A DNA stretch of 64,000 bases from Lumbricus terrestris (GCA_949752735.1 OX457037.1:64435449-64499448), one strand, 5' to 3'. Numbered from the stretch's first letter, positions 32,801-43,690 are shown. The notes: a model not told the origin generated them from the letters alone. Made by a program: numbers and translations.

Positions 32801-32989
32801 TAAAAGTGATGTCCCTACACTACGTCGCATAAGGCCTTTTGTTTATTGTAGATCTATACATGTATCGTTCCATATGAATTTCAGTTATTAACTAATACTG
32901 AGTGATCCTTTACTTCAAGGCATCCGTTTTTAAACTTAGCGTGCCATATGTACAGTTGCCCGAGGGAGGGGGGAAATTTCCTAGTCAAA

Positions 32990-33065
32990 ATGGGGGTGAC
33001 GTCCGGGGATAATTGTCGGGGAATAAGTCCGGAGAATATGTCCAGGGGAAATGTCCGTTCCCCAC
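32990..33065. repeat. Worn relative of the GGACA/TGTCC arrays
   Basis: Irregular units containing GTCCGGGGATAATTGTC, AATAAGTCCGG and AATATGTCC, about 190 bp from array B. Looks like a mutated member of the same class. Confidence 0.5.
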
Positions 33066-33125
33066 CTAAACTACGCATCGCTGTTGGGATTGTGTGCGGC
33101 TGCAGTATCACGCTAGACTGCGTCC

Positions 33126-33561
33126 GTGTGGGAGACTAAGCCTACGTCCAAGATGGACTGTCTTGTCCGACAAGGCCCTCACCTGAAGACAGCCCACCAT
33201 TTGAAACAGCTGTGTAGAATGGCAGAATGGAACCTCTTAACTTCTATCTTAGCGGACCAGGGCCGTGTTCTGAAACCGCTCCTAATCCAAACAGCAGGAA
33301 ATTCTATCATTTTCTCAAATTCTTCTGCGGTAATGCCATTTCTGGAAGGAATTCTCCCTCCATTTGAAGATGCCTAGATTAAACACTGGCCACTGCCTGT
33401 ATATCGGTCGCCCAGTCACTGTCGCCAGCGCAGAGCTCTACTGCCAATTGAAGACATCTGAGTCCACCATCTCAAAGGAGATGCTTGGTGGTCTTGCCCT
33501 TGTGAACAAAATCGAATGCATTGTATCTGACCATTATATTCATCGCTTTTTAATCAAATAG
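33126..33561 (+). pseudogene. Possible hAT transposase C-terminal remnant
   Basis: The frame at 33364-33561 reads RPVTVASAELYCQLKTSE then STISKEMLGGLALVN. This fits the hAT dimerisation-region pattern (PVT..AE..F..LK...RSTM..ERL.GLALL). The upstream frame (33126-33377) is offset by a frame change near 33370 and has no clear domain. Low-grade match judged by eye. Confidence 0.4.
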
Positions 33562-33596
33562 CAGCTAGGGACTTTCAGAAGCGATGCCAGTGCATG

Positions 33597-34733
33597 CAGT
33601 GGCGTAGCAATAGCTTGTGCAGTGCACAAGGGCCCCCGGCGGTTGAGGGGCCCCCCCGGCGGTCAGAGTAATTTTTTATTTTAAGAACTATTCAGAATGT
33701 GTTTATATCTACATGTACGGCGGTGGCGTTGCAATGGATTGTGTAGACTGCACTGTAAGGGCCCCTGGTGGTCAGAGTAAAGTTTTTACATTCAGGATAT
33801 TCAGAATGTAATCAAGTCTACATGTACTGTAGAGATCAGTGCCGATCAGTGCTGAGCAACGACTTTATAGGCTATATAACGGTGCTGTGGTGGTGGTGGA
33901 TATTGACACCGAGCAGAGAAGCGCCTCGGAAACTATGGTGGTCAGTGGCGTAGCCAAAGGGGCTTCGGGGGATAACCCCCATTGGCTTAGGAAAAAAGTT
34001 TTTGAAAGGTTATCCGCTTAAATCAGCAAAACAGAACTGCTTGCAGTAACAATTGTTTTTCTTACTTTATTCCCTTTGTTACTTTATTCCCTTTTTATTT
34101 ACTGTAATACTGTTCGGTTGGTGTCAGGAAGGGCATCCGGCGAGGCCATAACCCCCTCCCTCCATCATAAATTCCTGGCTACGCCACTGATGGTGGTATA
34201 CCAGCTGCATCGCCAAAGGATTCAGGAACGAAGGCATCTCAATTATTTTGGAGCAAGGAAATTCACCCAGATGAACTTTTTACATTTCGGAATTTTCTTC
34301 TTTTAGACTTATCGTAGCAACCGAGATTTAAGTCACTTCACATTATACCAAATTATTTTATTGTTTCTTTTTAGTGAACTAACCCAACTGTTGGACAGAA
34401 TTTAAGCGTGGACTATGATGACTCATGCTTCAACAGATGAAACAATGTTTTTTGATAAATTATGTCAGGTATACCCTACTCGAATTGAATTTTCTCTGGT
34501 AGCCTGAAGAAATAGAAAATGATTATAAAGACTAACGGGAGAAAATAATTAAAATTGTAATGAGTTAATTTTTATTTAATTTCGGGTTCAAAATAATGCA
34601 AATAGAGTCTATCGAGAAAGAGCCAGGCGTTTTTGCACAGCCTTTTTGTTTGAAATCGAGGAGGTTCAAGTAACGAAGGGGCCCACCAACGAAGCCCTGC
34701 ACAAGGGCCCCAAAAAACCTTGCTACGCCAATG
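33597..34733 (+). mobile_element. hAT element, CAGTGGCGTAGC type, 1,137 bp with a nested MITE
   Basis: Ends CAGTGGCGTAGCAA and TTGCTACGCCAATG (one TIR mismatch), flanked by a perfect 8-bp duplication AGTGCATG (33589-33596 and 34734-34741). Subterminal GGGCCCCC tracts. It contains a second, younger hAT MITE at 33943-34189. Inserted on its right side in a LINE fragment. Confidence 0.92.
33943..34189 (+). mobile_element. Nested hAT MITE, 247 bp
   Basis: TIRs CAGTGGCGTAGCCA / CTACGCCACTG and a perfect 8-bp duplication ATGGTGGT (33935-33942 and 34190-34197). Same subfamily as 38130-38387 (shared ACTGTAATACTGTT and TGGTGTCAGGAAGG). Confidence 0.95.
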
Positions 34734-34741
34734 AGTGCATG

Positions 34742-35170
34742 CAATACCTAGAGAATAGGCAGGCTTTAAGATGAGAGAAAGATAACGAAAGACTACTATA
34801 ATAGAGAGAATGACAGAGCGAAGTGATGAGGGGGGAGTCCATTTCATAGGGAGGGACCTTTGCAGGCAAATGATAGGTATAATTGTGCCATGGCGGTCCT
34901 GACGCGGGGAACAAAGCCGTCGAGCCAATCGGAGACCTAAGAGGACGTAACGAAATGGCAAAAATGGAGTGAGTACTGGATCACAAAGATACTCCGGAGC
35001 AAGACCCAATTGGGACTTGACGTTCAGGGGTTGCTGTCCCCAGAAATGGCATTTCCAGCCGCTCGAACTATAGCCATGACAGTGCAGAATCGAGTTATGT
35101 TCGTCTTGGGCCCAGTCCATGATCGGGATAGTGCCGCTATGCATGGCCCTCCGAACCCTTCGGTAGGTCG
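34742..35170 (-). pseudogene. L2/CR1-type LINE ORF2 C-terminal fragment
   Basis: Minus-strand pieces in shifting frames: LGLAPEYLCDP, then LRLARRL, PRVRTAM and LKACLFSRY. The same order of motifs is seen in the LINE at 61.1 kb. Frameshifted and bounded by array C on one side and the hAT on the other. Confidence 0.65.
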
Positions 35171-35188
35171 GGCCTGTAGTTGAATGGG

Positions 35189-35462
35189 TTTTGTCCGGGA
35201 CATTTTGTCCGGGACATTTTGTCCGGAGACATTTTGTCCGGGGACTTTTTGTCCGGGGACATTTTGTCCGGGGACATTTTGTCCGGGGACATTTTGTCCG
35301 GGGACATTTTGTCCGGGGACATTTTGTCCGGGGACTTTTTGTCCGGGGACATTTTGTCCGGGGACATTTTGTCCGGGGACATTTTGTCCGGGGACTTTTT
35401 GTCCGGGGACATTTTGTCCGGGACATTTTGTCCGGGACATTTTGTCCGGGGACATTTTGTCC
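35189..35462 (-). repeat. Palindromic mini-repeat array C (GGACAAAATGTCCCC units, reverse)
   Basis: Eighteen whole units plus a part unit. On the minus strand the order of lengths is 15,14,14, thirteen 15s, 14,14. Most units are GGACAAAATGTCCCC, with three GGACAAAAAGTCCCC variants. The architecture matches array B. Confidence 0.95.
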
Positions 35463-35526
35463 GTCCACGGTACTTGATATATAGTTCCAGTAAGGTATGG
35501 TATAAAAGCTTCAATTTTTCAGTTGG

Positions 35527-35695
35527 TAGCACAATTCCAAAAAAATTAGCAATTGGGAGGGGACATTTCTTGAAGTCTTACACCATGTCTTTCAGCACTT
35601 ATATTATGAGAAATTTTTGGTGAGATGACAGCTCAAGGTATGAGCGGCCTGAAGTTTTTTTGGGGTGGGCCTCAGGTACCCTAGCGCCAGCACTG
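35527..35695 (-). mobile_element. Fragment of the CAGTGCCGGCGCTAG hAT family
   Basis: Reverse-oriented left end of the element seen at 19682 and 61902, ending GTACCCTAGCGCCAGCACTG. The other end is missing. Confidence 0.85.
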
Positions 35696-35723
35696 CACGT
35701 ACACGAGGAAGATGCACATGATT

Positions 35724-35724
<1 letters not shown>

Positions 35725-35756
<32 letters not shown>
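35725..35756. repeat. (AT)n microsatellite
   Basis: Pure AT dinucleotide run between the hAT fragment and the LINE fragment. Confidence 0.95.
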
Positions 35757-35758
<2 letters not shown>

Positions 35759-36520
35759 AATTGTAAGGCTGTCACTGAGAGTAAATCATTTATAAATATA
35801 CAATATAAATAACAAAGTTCCCAATATTGAACCTAGCACTTAAAGACTCGAATTACCTTATCAATTTTAAGTTCAGGAACTTCACATTTAACAGATAGAG
35901 AAGCTGAGGAAGAGTGGTTAACAGAAACATATTGCAACCTATGAGATGAGCTACGGAACCAATTTAGAGGTGAGCCTCGAATTCCATAATGCTCAAGCTT
36001 ATCTAGCAAAATCGTATGATTTCAAAGGCTTTAGCCAGATCTAGGAAAATCCCTATGGTCAGTTGATGCTCATCAATAGATTTGCTCATATTGTCTGTAA
36101 GCTGAAGGAGCGCCATATAAGTAGACAAGCTTTTTTTCTCAAACCAAAATGGCTATATACAAGCAAATCATTCAGAGTTATAAAACTAAGGAGCCTATTA
36201 TAAACAATTTTTTCAACAATCTTGGCAAAGTTGATCAGGAAAGACACCATCAATCAGTGATAGGTTAAAAAATCTCTGATAATACAGGTGACATTTCATG
36301 GGAACAATGTTTTAATATTAATATAGAAATGTTATCGAATACTTCACTGTGAGAATTTTCCAGGGAAGCTACAATATGGGTAATTTCCTGAGGTAAAATC
36401 TGGTTTTAAGAAATGGAATGAGGGAGTCTGGACTTTAAGTTGTCTGTGTGGCCTTCAGGAACTGACAAAATACTCTTGGCAAGCTGAGTACCGTCTCTTC
36501 AATTGACTTACTCAGAGGCG
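35757..36520 (-). pseudogene. LINE reverse transcriptase core fragment
   Basis: Minus-strand translation in several frames gives FLDLAKAFE (catalytic-Asp motif A), LEHYGIRGSPLNWF, and later a worn GxVLGxLLFxxYINDLL motif near 35800. This is the fingers/palm part of a non-LTR reverse transcriptase. It carries stops and frameshifts. It could be the upstream half of the LINE whose end lies at 31615-32471, split by later insertions, but this is unproven. Confidence 0.65.
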
Positions 36521-37204
36521 CTCCCAGCCTAACACTTGCAAATAAAAAGTACGATTTGAGCGACTTATAAAAAGTAGTCGCGTTCACCCTAAGCATCAAT
36601 CGCAAAGCTAATCCACAATCTAACAGGCGGCGCTGCTTTATAGAAGTGCGAGCTCGCGGAACAAAAAATTCTCCTCTGTCGAGACGGGCTGCGAGGTCAG
36701 AGGCAAAGATCAGACATGCACGCTGAAGCGCAATAAAGAAAGTACCGTTTATAGCGTATGGGTTTTGTTAACTGAAATAACATCTCATGAAATTAAATAG
36801 ACAAAAGCATTTCACGTTCGATTGGGGCACCAAAAATTTATTCGTCCATACAACTTCTATTCGACCAACGCTAAAAATCCAAACCCATACAATGGCGAAT
36901 AATTTAGAATGCTAAGAGAATATATAGATTGTGACATAAGATTTGCTGATCTGTCATACCTGCTTAATTCTGTAACCTATTATGCAACAAGTTTAAAGTA
37001 AGACACTGTGAGTGTTAAAAGTTAAAACATCTTCGCAGTTTCAAATTAAGAACAGACGTATGGTGATTTCCGCTCGACCGCTCGATAGAGAAAACATAGA
37101 CTTCATATTATTCGCACCATCATGGGATTGGAAGAAGGCAGTGACGTAGCTAGAAACCAAATTTAACCCCGGGCAGCAGATCAACTCAACCAAAAGAAAC
37201 ATTG
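36521..37204. other. No gene; worn repeats
   Basis: A patch at 36815-36885 has loosely repeated TTCGTCC / TTCGACC units recalling the palindromic arrays. Otherwise unassigned. Confidence 0.35.
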
Positions 37205-37455
37205 GTCATAAGTAATAATAATAATAACAATATCTTTTCTTTAATTAAACGCCTGCAAGACGCACTGCGCTTTACATTGACAAGTTATGCATTAATCTTA
37301 ATTAAACTTAACTATACTAACAGAACAGACAGCTTTGGAATTACACGGCGCTAATAGCAGCCTACACAGCGAATCCGCCCAACGGGGGCTCGAACTCACT
37401 ACCTCTCGCACTCTACGCCAGCGTGTTATCCATTGCACGACCGCTGCCACCTACC
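37205..37455 (-). mobile_element. tRNA-derived SINE, reverse orientation
   Basis: On the minus strand the 5' head has a box-A-like GCAATGG...GCGTAG region and box B GAGTTCGAGCCC, then a body with CTGTCTGTTC and AAGCGCAGTGCGTCTTGCAG, and a (TTA)n tail at the left end. The 24658-24792 fragment is a 5'-truncated copy. Confidence 0.8.
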
Positions 37456-37689
37456 TGAAAAATATTAGCATTAGCCTAACATATTAGCCTATATAACAGG
37501 CCCACATTAGAAACTGCGCAAAATGCAATCAATCTTCAGCTAGCTGAAATAGTTCGAACTATCAGGTCATGCATGCCCAGGTCATAAAGACTATAGGCCT
37601 AGTCTATAGCCTACTAAACGAGTAGCTTACGGTAAGAGAATAAACTTAGAAATGCCGAATTTTGATAGGCTATAGCTAGGCCTATGAGC

Positions 37690-38016
37690 TGTCCGGGTCC
37701 GAATTGTCCGGTCCGAATTGTCCGGTCCGAATTGTCCGGGTCCGAATTGTCCGGTCCGAATTGTCCGGGTCCGAATTGTCCGGTCCGAATTGTCCGGTCC
37801 GAATTGTCCGGGTCCGAATTGTCCGGTCCGAATTGTCCGGTCCGAATTGTCCGGGTCCGAATTGTCCGGGTCCGAATTGTCCGGGTCCGAATTGTCCGGT
37901 CCGAATTGTCCGGGTCCGAATTGTCCGGTCCGAATTGTCCGGGTCCGAATTGTCCGGGACGAATTGTCCGGTCCGAATTGTCCGGTCCGAATTGTCCGGG
38001 GACGAATTGTCCGGGA
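37690..38016 (-). repeat. Palindromic mini-repeat array D (GGACAATTCGGACC units, reverse)
   Basis: Twenty-three copies of GAATTGTCC. Read on the minus strand, unit lengths are 15,14,14,14,15,14,15,14,15,15,15,14,14,15,14,14, then 15,14,15,14,14,15. The first sixteen equal array A, including the unusual TCCCC joiner after the first unit. No common flanking sequence with array A. Confidence 0.95.
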
Positions 38017-38129
38017 ACCCAAGGTCATTCATATAAGCTAAGAATATTAACCTTAAATTTACGACACATAGCCTAATTATATTTTTATGACACCCTTAGA
38101 GCGGTTGAATTAACTTTCTATGTTTTTTT

Positions 38130-38387
38130 CAGTGGCGTAGACAAGGGGTTTAGGGGTTAAACCCCTCTTCCCATTGACTTAGGAAAAAGTTTTTTAAAGG
38201 GTTGTTTATCCACTGAAATAAGAAAAAAGAAAACAATTGCGTGCAGTAACAATTATTTTTCTTACTTCATTCCTTTTGTTACTTTATTCCCTTTTTATTT
38301 ACTGTAATACTGTTGGGTTGGTGTCAGGAAGGACATCCGGCCAGGCCATGACCCCACCCCAATAATAAATTCCTGGCTACGCCACTG
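38130..38387 (+). mobile_element. hAT MITE, CAGTGGCGTAG type, 258 bp
   Basis: TIRs CAGTGGCGTAGAC / GGCTACGCCACTG. The interior matches the nested MITE at 33943-34189. No convincing 8-bp duplication remains, so the flanks may have mutated. Confidence 0.85.
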
Positions 38388-38399
38388 ACTGTATTATCT

Positions 38400-38605
38400 G
38401 CATCAAATGCATTGTGTTGAGAAAGACCGGTTATTGTCAGTTGTAGAAAAAACTGAACGCATTTACTACTTGGTAATATCGTACAGATATTCTGTAGCTC
38501 TATATTTGGACGATGGGCTTGCTTGAAAAGTCATGCCTCATACATGACCAGCAGTTCACAGGTCTCACCGACAACTACAGTTGTAGCTTGGAAATCTGAA
38601 AGGAT
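38400..38605. repeat. Paralogue and empty site of the 2.64-2.87 kb repeat
   Basis: Matches 2636-2871 and continues across GGATATAATTTTTGTTGG, where the 2.8-kb copy carries the Tc1-derived foldback element. It shows the pre-insertion TA site. Confidence 0.6.
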
Positions 38606-38698
38606 ATAATTTTTGTTGGTTTACCGTTGGACAAACAAAGCTTACATTAGACGTTCGTCCTTCCCGTGCAGGACTGTAGCCTACATGTACCGGGCGCT

Positions 38699-39317
38699 TA
38701 TAGGCATTCCCTACCCGATTTCGTAAGCCGGCTATAGAGGAATACAATGATTACATTGTGGAAGACGCGAAGACCATATAGGGGGGAGAAGGTTGTGGAG
38801 TACAATTTCTGACCATCCCTTTCTAAACTGTCAACAACACGTGCGCGTCGGCAAGCTCTCACGATTTTACACGAATTGCAATGTAAAACGTTTCAAATTC
38901 AAATTTCTTACAAATAATTACCCTACGTATGGACGAACATTTAGACAGGTAATTATGTGTCACTTTACGGCTCTTTATAGGTAAATTTAAGCATGGTGTC
39001 GTTGGCGTATAGGGTAAGGTTTCGCGTCGTGAGGGTCGGTTAGGGTTAGTGTTAGGGTTAGTGTCGTCATTAGATTCTTCAGATTTTTGCGTCGTCAGGG
39101 TCGGTTAGGATTGGTATTAGGGTTAGTGTCGTCATTAGATTCTTCAGATTTTTCCGTTGGTTCTTTAGCAGTTGTTGGTGAAGCTAATAGCCTACAGCTT
39201 CACCAATAACTGCTAACATCAACTACCTCCTCCCCCCTATATTCTTCGCTTCTTCCACAATGTAATCATTCTATTCCTCTAACCGGCTTACGAAATCGGG
39301 TAGGGAATGCCTATAAA
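38699..39317. mobile_element. Foldback element with ~100-bp inverted arms
   Basis: 38699-38800 and 39220-39317 are inverted copies (TAGGCATTCCCTACCCGATT, TGATTACATTGTGGAAGA). A second hairpin (AGCAGTTGTTGGTGAAGCT and its complement) lies at about 39165-39215, and a telomere-like tandem repeat lies between. No transposase; TSD not resolved. Confidence 0.65.
39026..39165. repeat. Tandem repeat with TTAGGG-like motifs
   Basis: Two ~65-75-bp units, each with (G)GTTAGGGTTAGTG-type motifs followed by GTCGTCATTAGATTCTTCAG. It resembles interstitial telomeric sequence but is only a few TTAGGG copies. Confidence 0.7.
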
Positions 39318-40187
39318 ATATGCGTACCGGGCAACGCAGCTTCTCTATGCCGTAGCTACTCCAATCACAACCTGGAACTATTCACCAACCTCTCCTCCAG
39401 GCCTCACCGGACATCGGCCACCCTCCAACAAACCAGTTGAAAAAACAACAGAAGCCTCTGATTAAGTCTATAGGCGCATAATTGTGTGTAACGTCACTTT
39501 CCTGGACAATCCATATAGTAATATATAAATCCACTGCTGCAGAGCCCAATAAGTGCAATAACGAATAGATGCCTGCATAATACAAATTATGTTTAGGTCT
39601 ACAGTGAATTTCTAGGTATTGATACGGCCATGCTTTTAATATGGTGCCCCTCGAGTGATATTACACATAGATTTCTACATTTAAGCTTTAGAATAATATT
39701 TATGTGCAGTTCGTCACAATGATCACGCGCTTACACGGTTTGTTGTTGGACCCAACGCAGTCGAATGACCATAGCTGTTTATAAATTTAACAATGGTGCA
39801 TAAAAGCTTGCAATAAAAAAACCGATAATGGTCATCACAAAACGGCCACTCGTGTATCGTAAAGGTAAATATAGTTCGGCAGGTGTAAGGACCGAACTCT
39901 TAGTTATGCTAATTGAATAGGCCTATATCAAAGTAGCCTATGCGTGATTAACAAAACAACATTATAGACAATACATCTACTAAACCTGACAGTTTTTTGC
40001 AACAAACATCGCTTGAAGATTGATATCGTGTCCAGGTTTACAACATTTCTACAAATTGTCTTTTCTTATTGCACTTACATAGGCATAGGCCTACTATATT
40101 TGACCTTGCTGGCTAAGAACTCGTTAGGCCTCGACCGATAGTGAAATATAAGCTCTATTGGTCATTATAATCAGCTCACATTAGAAA
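39318..40187. other. Upstream region of the B-box/NHL gene
   Basis: No recognised exon or repeat. Several TAGGCCTA motifs. The start codon at 40188 has AAA before it, a fair context. Promoter elements were not identifiable. Confidence 0.4.
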
Positions 40188-41325
40188 ATGACTGCGAAAG
40201 ACGACGTTGATTTAAAAAAGCAAGAATTTGACGACGCAACTAGCTGCTGTTTATCTACAGAAATTTTCACCGACTCGAAAACCTTGCCTTGTTTCGATAG
40301 AGTCTGCATTAGATGTCTCGATGAAAATAGACTAAAAATCAACACAATACATGCAGAAGAGATGCCTTGCCCAGTCTGTGGACGATCGTTCAATAATCCG
40401 CCAGTAGGATATCGTGGGCTGTCCAAGAATTCGTCCACGCAGAGCCTGATACAAGTGGTAAATGTTTCGGTCCAGTTTCAGTCAATATCCATCTGCGACG
40501 CCTGTGTAAAGGAAAATAAGGAAGAGACACTCAAGGAAATTGCACCAGTTGACACGTTTTGTGCTCATTGCAACCAAATGCTTTCCGAAGAATTCTGCGG
40601 ACAACACAGTCCGTTGAAATTGACGAAGAATCGCAAACTGATTCCATTTGCTGAACTTGAGGTTGGTCAAATCGCGACTGCAAATCCGACATCAAGCGTC
40701 TGTGAATTGCATGAGCAAAATGCTCTGAATGTCTATTGTACTGATTGCAGGACAGTTGTATGCGCCATCTGCTTCATAGACGACCACAGTAATCATAAAG
40801 GCTCACATGTCACGAAATTCGTGGATGGCTTTCGGAAACAGATTGAGAACATTGTTGAAGCAATAAACGATTGCAAGTCTAGAGTCGAGACAAGAAAGGC
40901 GGAACTCATGAAAGCAAAGAAAGACCTGCATGAAAGAGTTGAGAACTTAGAAAGTGATGTGGAGAAGAGAAAAGATGAATTCAAACAGTTGGCAGAGAAG
41001 CACGCGACTTCTCTTCTACAAAGACTCTACTCGATAAAGGAGAGCAAACTGAAAGAAATCGAAACTACATCAGACGACATTGACACTTATCTATCGAGTC
41101 TCGAAGCTCACAATTCTTACTGTCAAAATATGATGAGTAAAGGAACAGCTACCGACATATGTCTTGCATTTTTAAACTTATCTGCACGAGCGACTGAGTT
41201 GCAAGAACAATGCAAGCCTATAATCGAAGGAGCGATTAAGTCATTCAATTTTAGCCTAAGAAAATCAGAACTTGGCGAATTCGTAGAGGATGATGGCAGT
41301 GACAACTTGATTGGTGAAATTATTG
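40188..41325 (+). CDS. TRIM-like protein, exon 1: degenerate RING, B-boxes, coiled coil
   Basis: First coding exon of an 865-residue protein spliced from four phase-1 exons (40188-41325, 42045-42530, 43123-43227, 44781-45649). Residues 20-64 look like a RING finger (C20, C35, C40, C43, C61, C64), but the second Cys position is Ser23 and the usual His is Asp37, so two of eight zinc ligands are altered. A B-box1-like cluster (C103..C106, C125..C128, C137, H140) and a canonical B-box2 (C172-x2-H175, C184, C187, C192, C195, H200, H203/H207) follow, then a coiled coil (about 210-300). Donor: G-GTAAGT at 41326. TRIM proteins are often ubiquitin ligases or scaffolds in the cytoplasm. Here ligase activity is doubtful because of the RING changes. 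Confidence 0.88.
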
Positions 41326-42044
41326 GTAAGTCTTTGTTACACATTTAACAAAATCTGTTTCTATGCCCATAATCATGCTAAAGATTGAGTTAATCGTTAA
41401 ATGTGTGCTTTGAGCAACAAAGACTCATCCCCTAATCAGGCGCAAGAGATGATGCAGGAAATTAATGCGGAGGATGCTTGTATGATTCTACAGACAACAC
41501 CTTATGTTCACATGCATGAGTCATCACCTCGTTATACAATAATATATACACTTGTAGCATTACAAATTTCTCACATGCGCCTCCAGAATTTAATAAAATA
41601 GTTTGTGATGATAATTTATTCAAATGATGTACATTAGAGTCAATCTATCAGCAGGGTCATTCTCAAAAGCATAAACTGAATCACCGAACAAAATTCTTGT
41701 CCAAAACTGGGAATGGTGTAAATTTAGTCCACCGTTTGCAAATAACATCTACATGTAAGTTACTAGAGTCTGTTGACCTGGTTTTAGGACAAATTCAATG
41801 CAATACTCTCTGTAAGGCTAGCTAGGCCTACAGCCCTACATAGATCACAGATTATCTTTGCAATTGTTGGGTTTTTCGAAAATTACCTGGGGATTTGGGG
41901 AGTTCAACGCTTTAGATTTTTTAGGATTCCACAGTAAAGATTTCTTTTGAAAAATCAGCTCCACGTGGATTAAAGGGTGACACCCCAATTATTTGTCTAC
42001 AATTCTCATACTGGTCGTAATAATTGTAAGTATGTTATTATCAG

Positions 42045-42530
42045 AAGAACGTCAGTCGAAACCCGGGAGAAGAAGGAAACAAAGTCTACTAACAGAACAA
42101 AGTAACGAAATTAGTCGTTTGAAAGAAGAAATTGAAAGTGAGAAGATAAGTAGAGAGAAATTCATGCATGCAAACGAAGAGCTCAAAATTGATATAGAGA
42201 ATGAAGTACAGGCAAAAAGGGTTTTGACAGAAGAACTGATCAAGGAAAGAGCAACCAACGATGCACAAATAAAGAAGCTTGAGCAAGAGTTAGACAACAT
42301 TGAAAAAGCCTGCAACACACTTGAAGCCGCCAACAAGATGCTTAAGCAGGAACTGGATTCCAAGAACGATAGACTGCTAAAGGAACTCAACAACGAGAAA
42401 GTTGTCAACGGTTCCTTTCGAGCCAGTAACAACAAACTCGTGCACGATATGAACACGTATAAAGCAACACTCGGGACATTGGAAGACAACATCGCAACAC
42501 TCAAGCAGGAACTGGAGACAGTGAAAACAG
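42045..42530 (+). CDS. TRIM-like protein, exon 2: long coiled coil
   Basis: 162 codons between acceptor TTATTATCAG and donor GTGAAG, phase 1 at each end. After a basic KPGRRRK stretch, the whole exon is heptad-patterned and charged (SRLKEEIESEKISREK, KKLEQELDNIEKACNTLEAA, LKQELDSKNDRLLKELNNEK). It adds about 130 residues of rod to the coiled coil of exon 1, which is unusual for B-box/NHL proteins. The open frame extends left into the intron with no ATG, so the splice acceptor sets the start. Confidence 0.85.
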
Positions 42531-43122
42531 GTGAAGAAATTAATATGAATTAAATGATTTAGTTTTGTTCGAATTCAGGTTAATTACTTTTGTGACACAG
42601 TAACTATTATGCAGAAGGCACCAATCGCTGGTTGTATATAATGAAGCCATAGTGGACAGTAAGTTGCAGAAGTGCAGTGGAAGATAAAATGATAGGAAAT
42701 TCAGAAGTTCGTGTATAGTGAGCATGCAAAGTGAGGCAGGTAAATATGACTGTATGAATAAGGAGATTGATAGAACGCCAGAGACCGCAACAGTTATTTC
42801 CGTAGCTTCCCACCTAAAAAGAACGCACTATACAATGAAAATCTATCATGGTAACAGACACAATTCAGTATTGCCCCATCTTAAGTACGTACTCGAGCTC
42901 TGTATTCCTCTTTATTACTCAGTGGCCTGCAGAAGTTCAATCTTCATCTGGTTTCACTTGGTCCCGCTAACCCTATCCTCCATTCGACAGACCAAGGTCT
43001 ATAGGTCGTGTGACCCTCCACTTGCAATGTATACTCCATCTTGATTGCGATTGTTACGTAGCGACAGACTATAGCATTCTGAAAGTCGACAGGTGTGACG
43101 TCAGTGAGTGTTGTTATTACAG

Positions 43123-43227
43123 AAAACAGAAATACAATTCTGAACCTTGAAGAGAGACTGAAGCACGAGCAAGTGGAGAAGGAAAAGTTGACGATCGCAC
43201 ACGCAAAAGAGAAGAGAAGATTACTCG
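43123..43227 (+). CDS. TRIM-like protein, exon 3: short coiled coil
   Basis: 35 codons between GTTATTACAG and donor GTAAAA, phase 1 at both ends. Reads NLEERLKHEQVEKEKLTIAH then AKEKRRLL, continuing the heptad pattern of exon 2. Because its length is a multiple of three, it could be skipped without frame change. Confidence 0.78.
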
Positions 43228-43459
43228 GTAAAAGTAAAGTCTGTAGCCTACTTAGATAGGAGTCATAGAAAAAGCCTGATGGCTGAATATGGAATAATTT
43301 TCAAAAACTCAGCTTTTCAACATGTTCAGGTCATTCCAAATTGTGTATAATTGTTGTTATTTTCCCCCACTGGATACGCCCCAGGGTACGACAGCGACAA
43401 TATCGGATTTACTTATTTGGTTTTTTTATCCTGGGGACTACGGTTTGAAATGTTTTGGA

Positions 43460-43690
43460 GGATAATCGTAATCGTAATCTCGAGGCTTCTAGAGCGCCCA
43501 CAAAAGTCAAGTCGCGGGAACCAGCTTATTCACAGACGCTCAATCAAAACAAAATCGATAGGCAGCGGGTCAAGTCCGGAGAGTCAGGCAGGCAGATAGA
43601 TGGACGGCTAAGGTGGGTGATGTTTAGAGTTGAAATGGCGAGGGATGTGAGGAGAAGAGGAAGAATCAGGATAGGATTTTTGAAAGAGCA
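43460..43690. repeat. Interspersed repeat, inverted partner of 5.4-5.64 kb
   Basis: Lies in the last intron of the TRIM-like gene. Matches the reverse complement of 5405-5640. Family unknown. Confidence 0.7.

Noticed and set aside
37384..37455. Functional tRNA gene on the minus strand
   Set aside because: Box A and B-like motifs are present, but the sequence continues into a SINE body with a TTA-rich tail and no clean cloverleaf was drawn.
42052..42504. Ser/Leu-rich minus-strand frame
   Set aside because: Antisense shadow of the coiled-coil exon of the TRIM-like gene.
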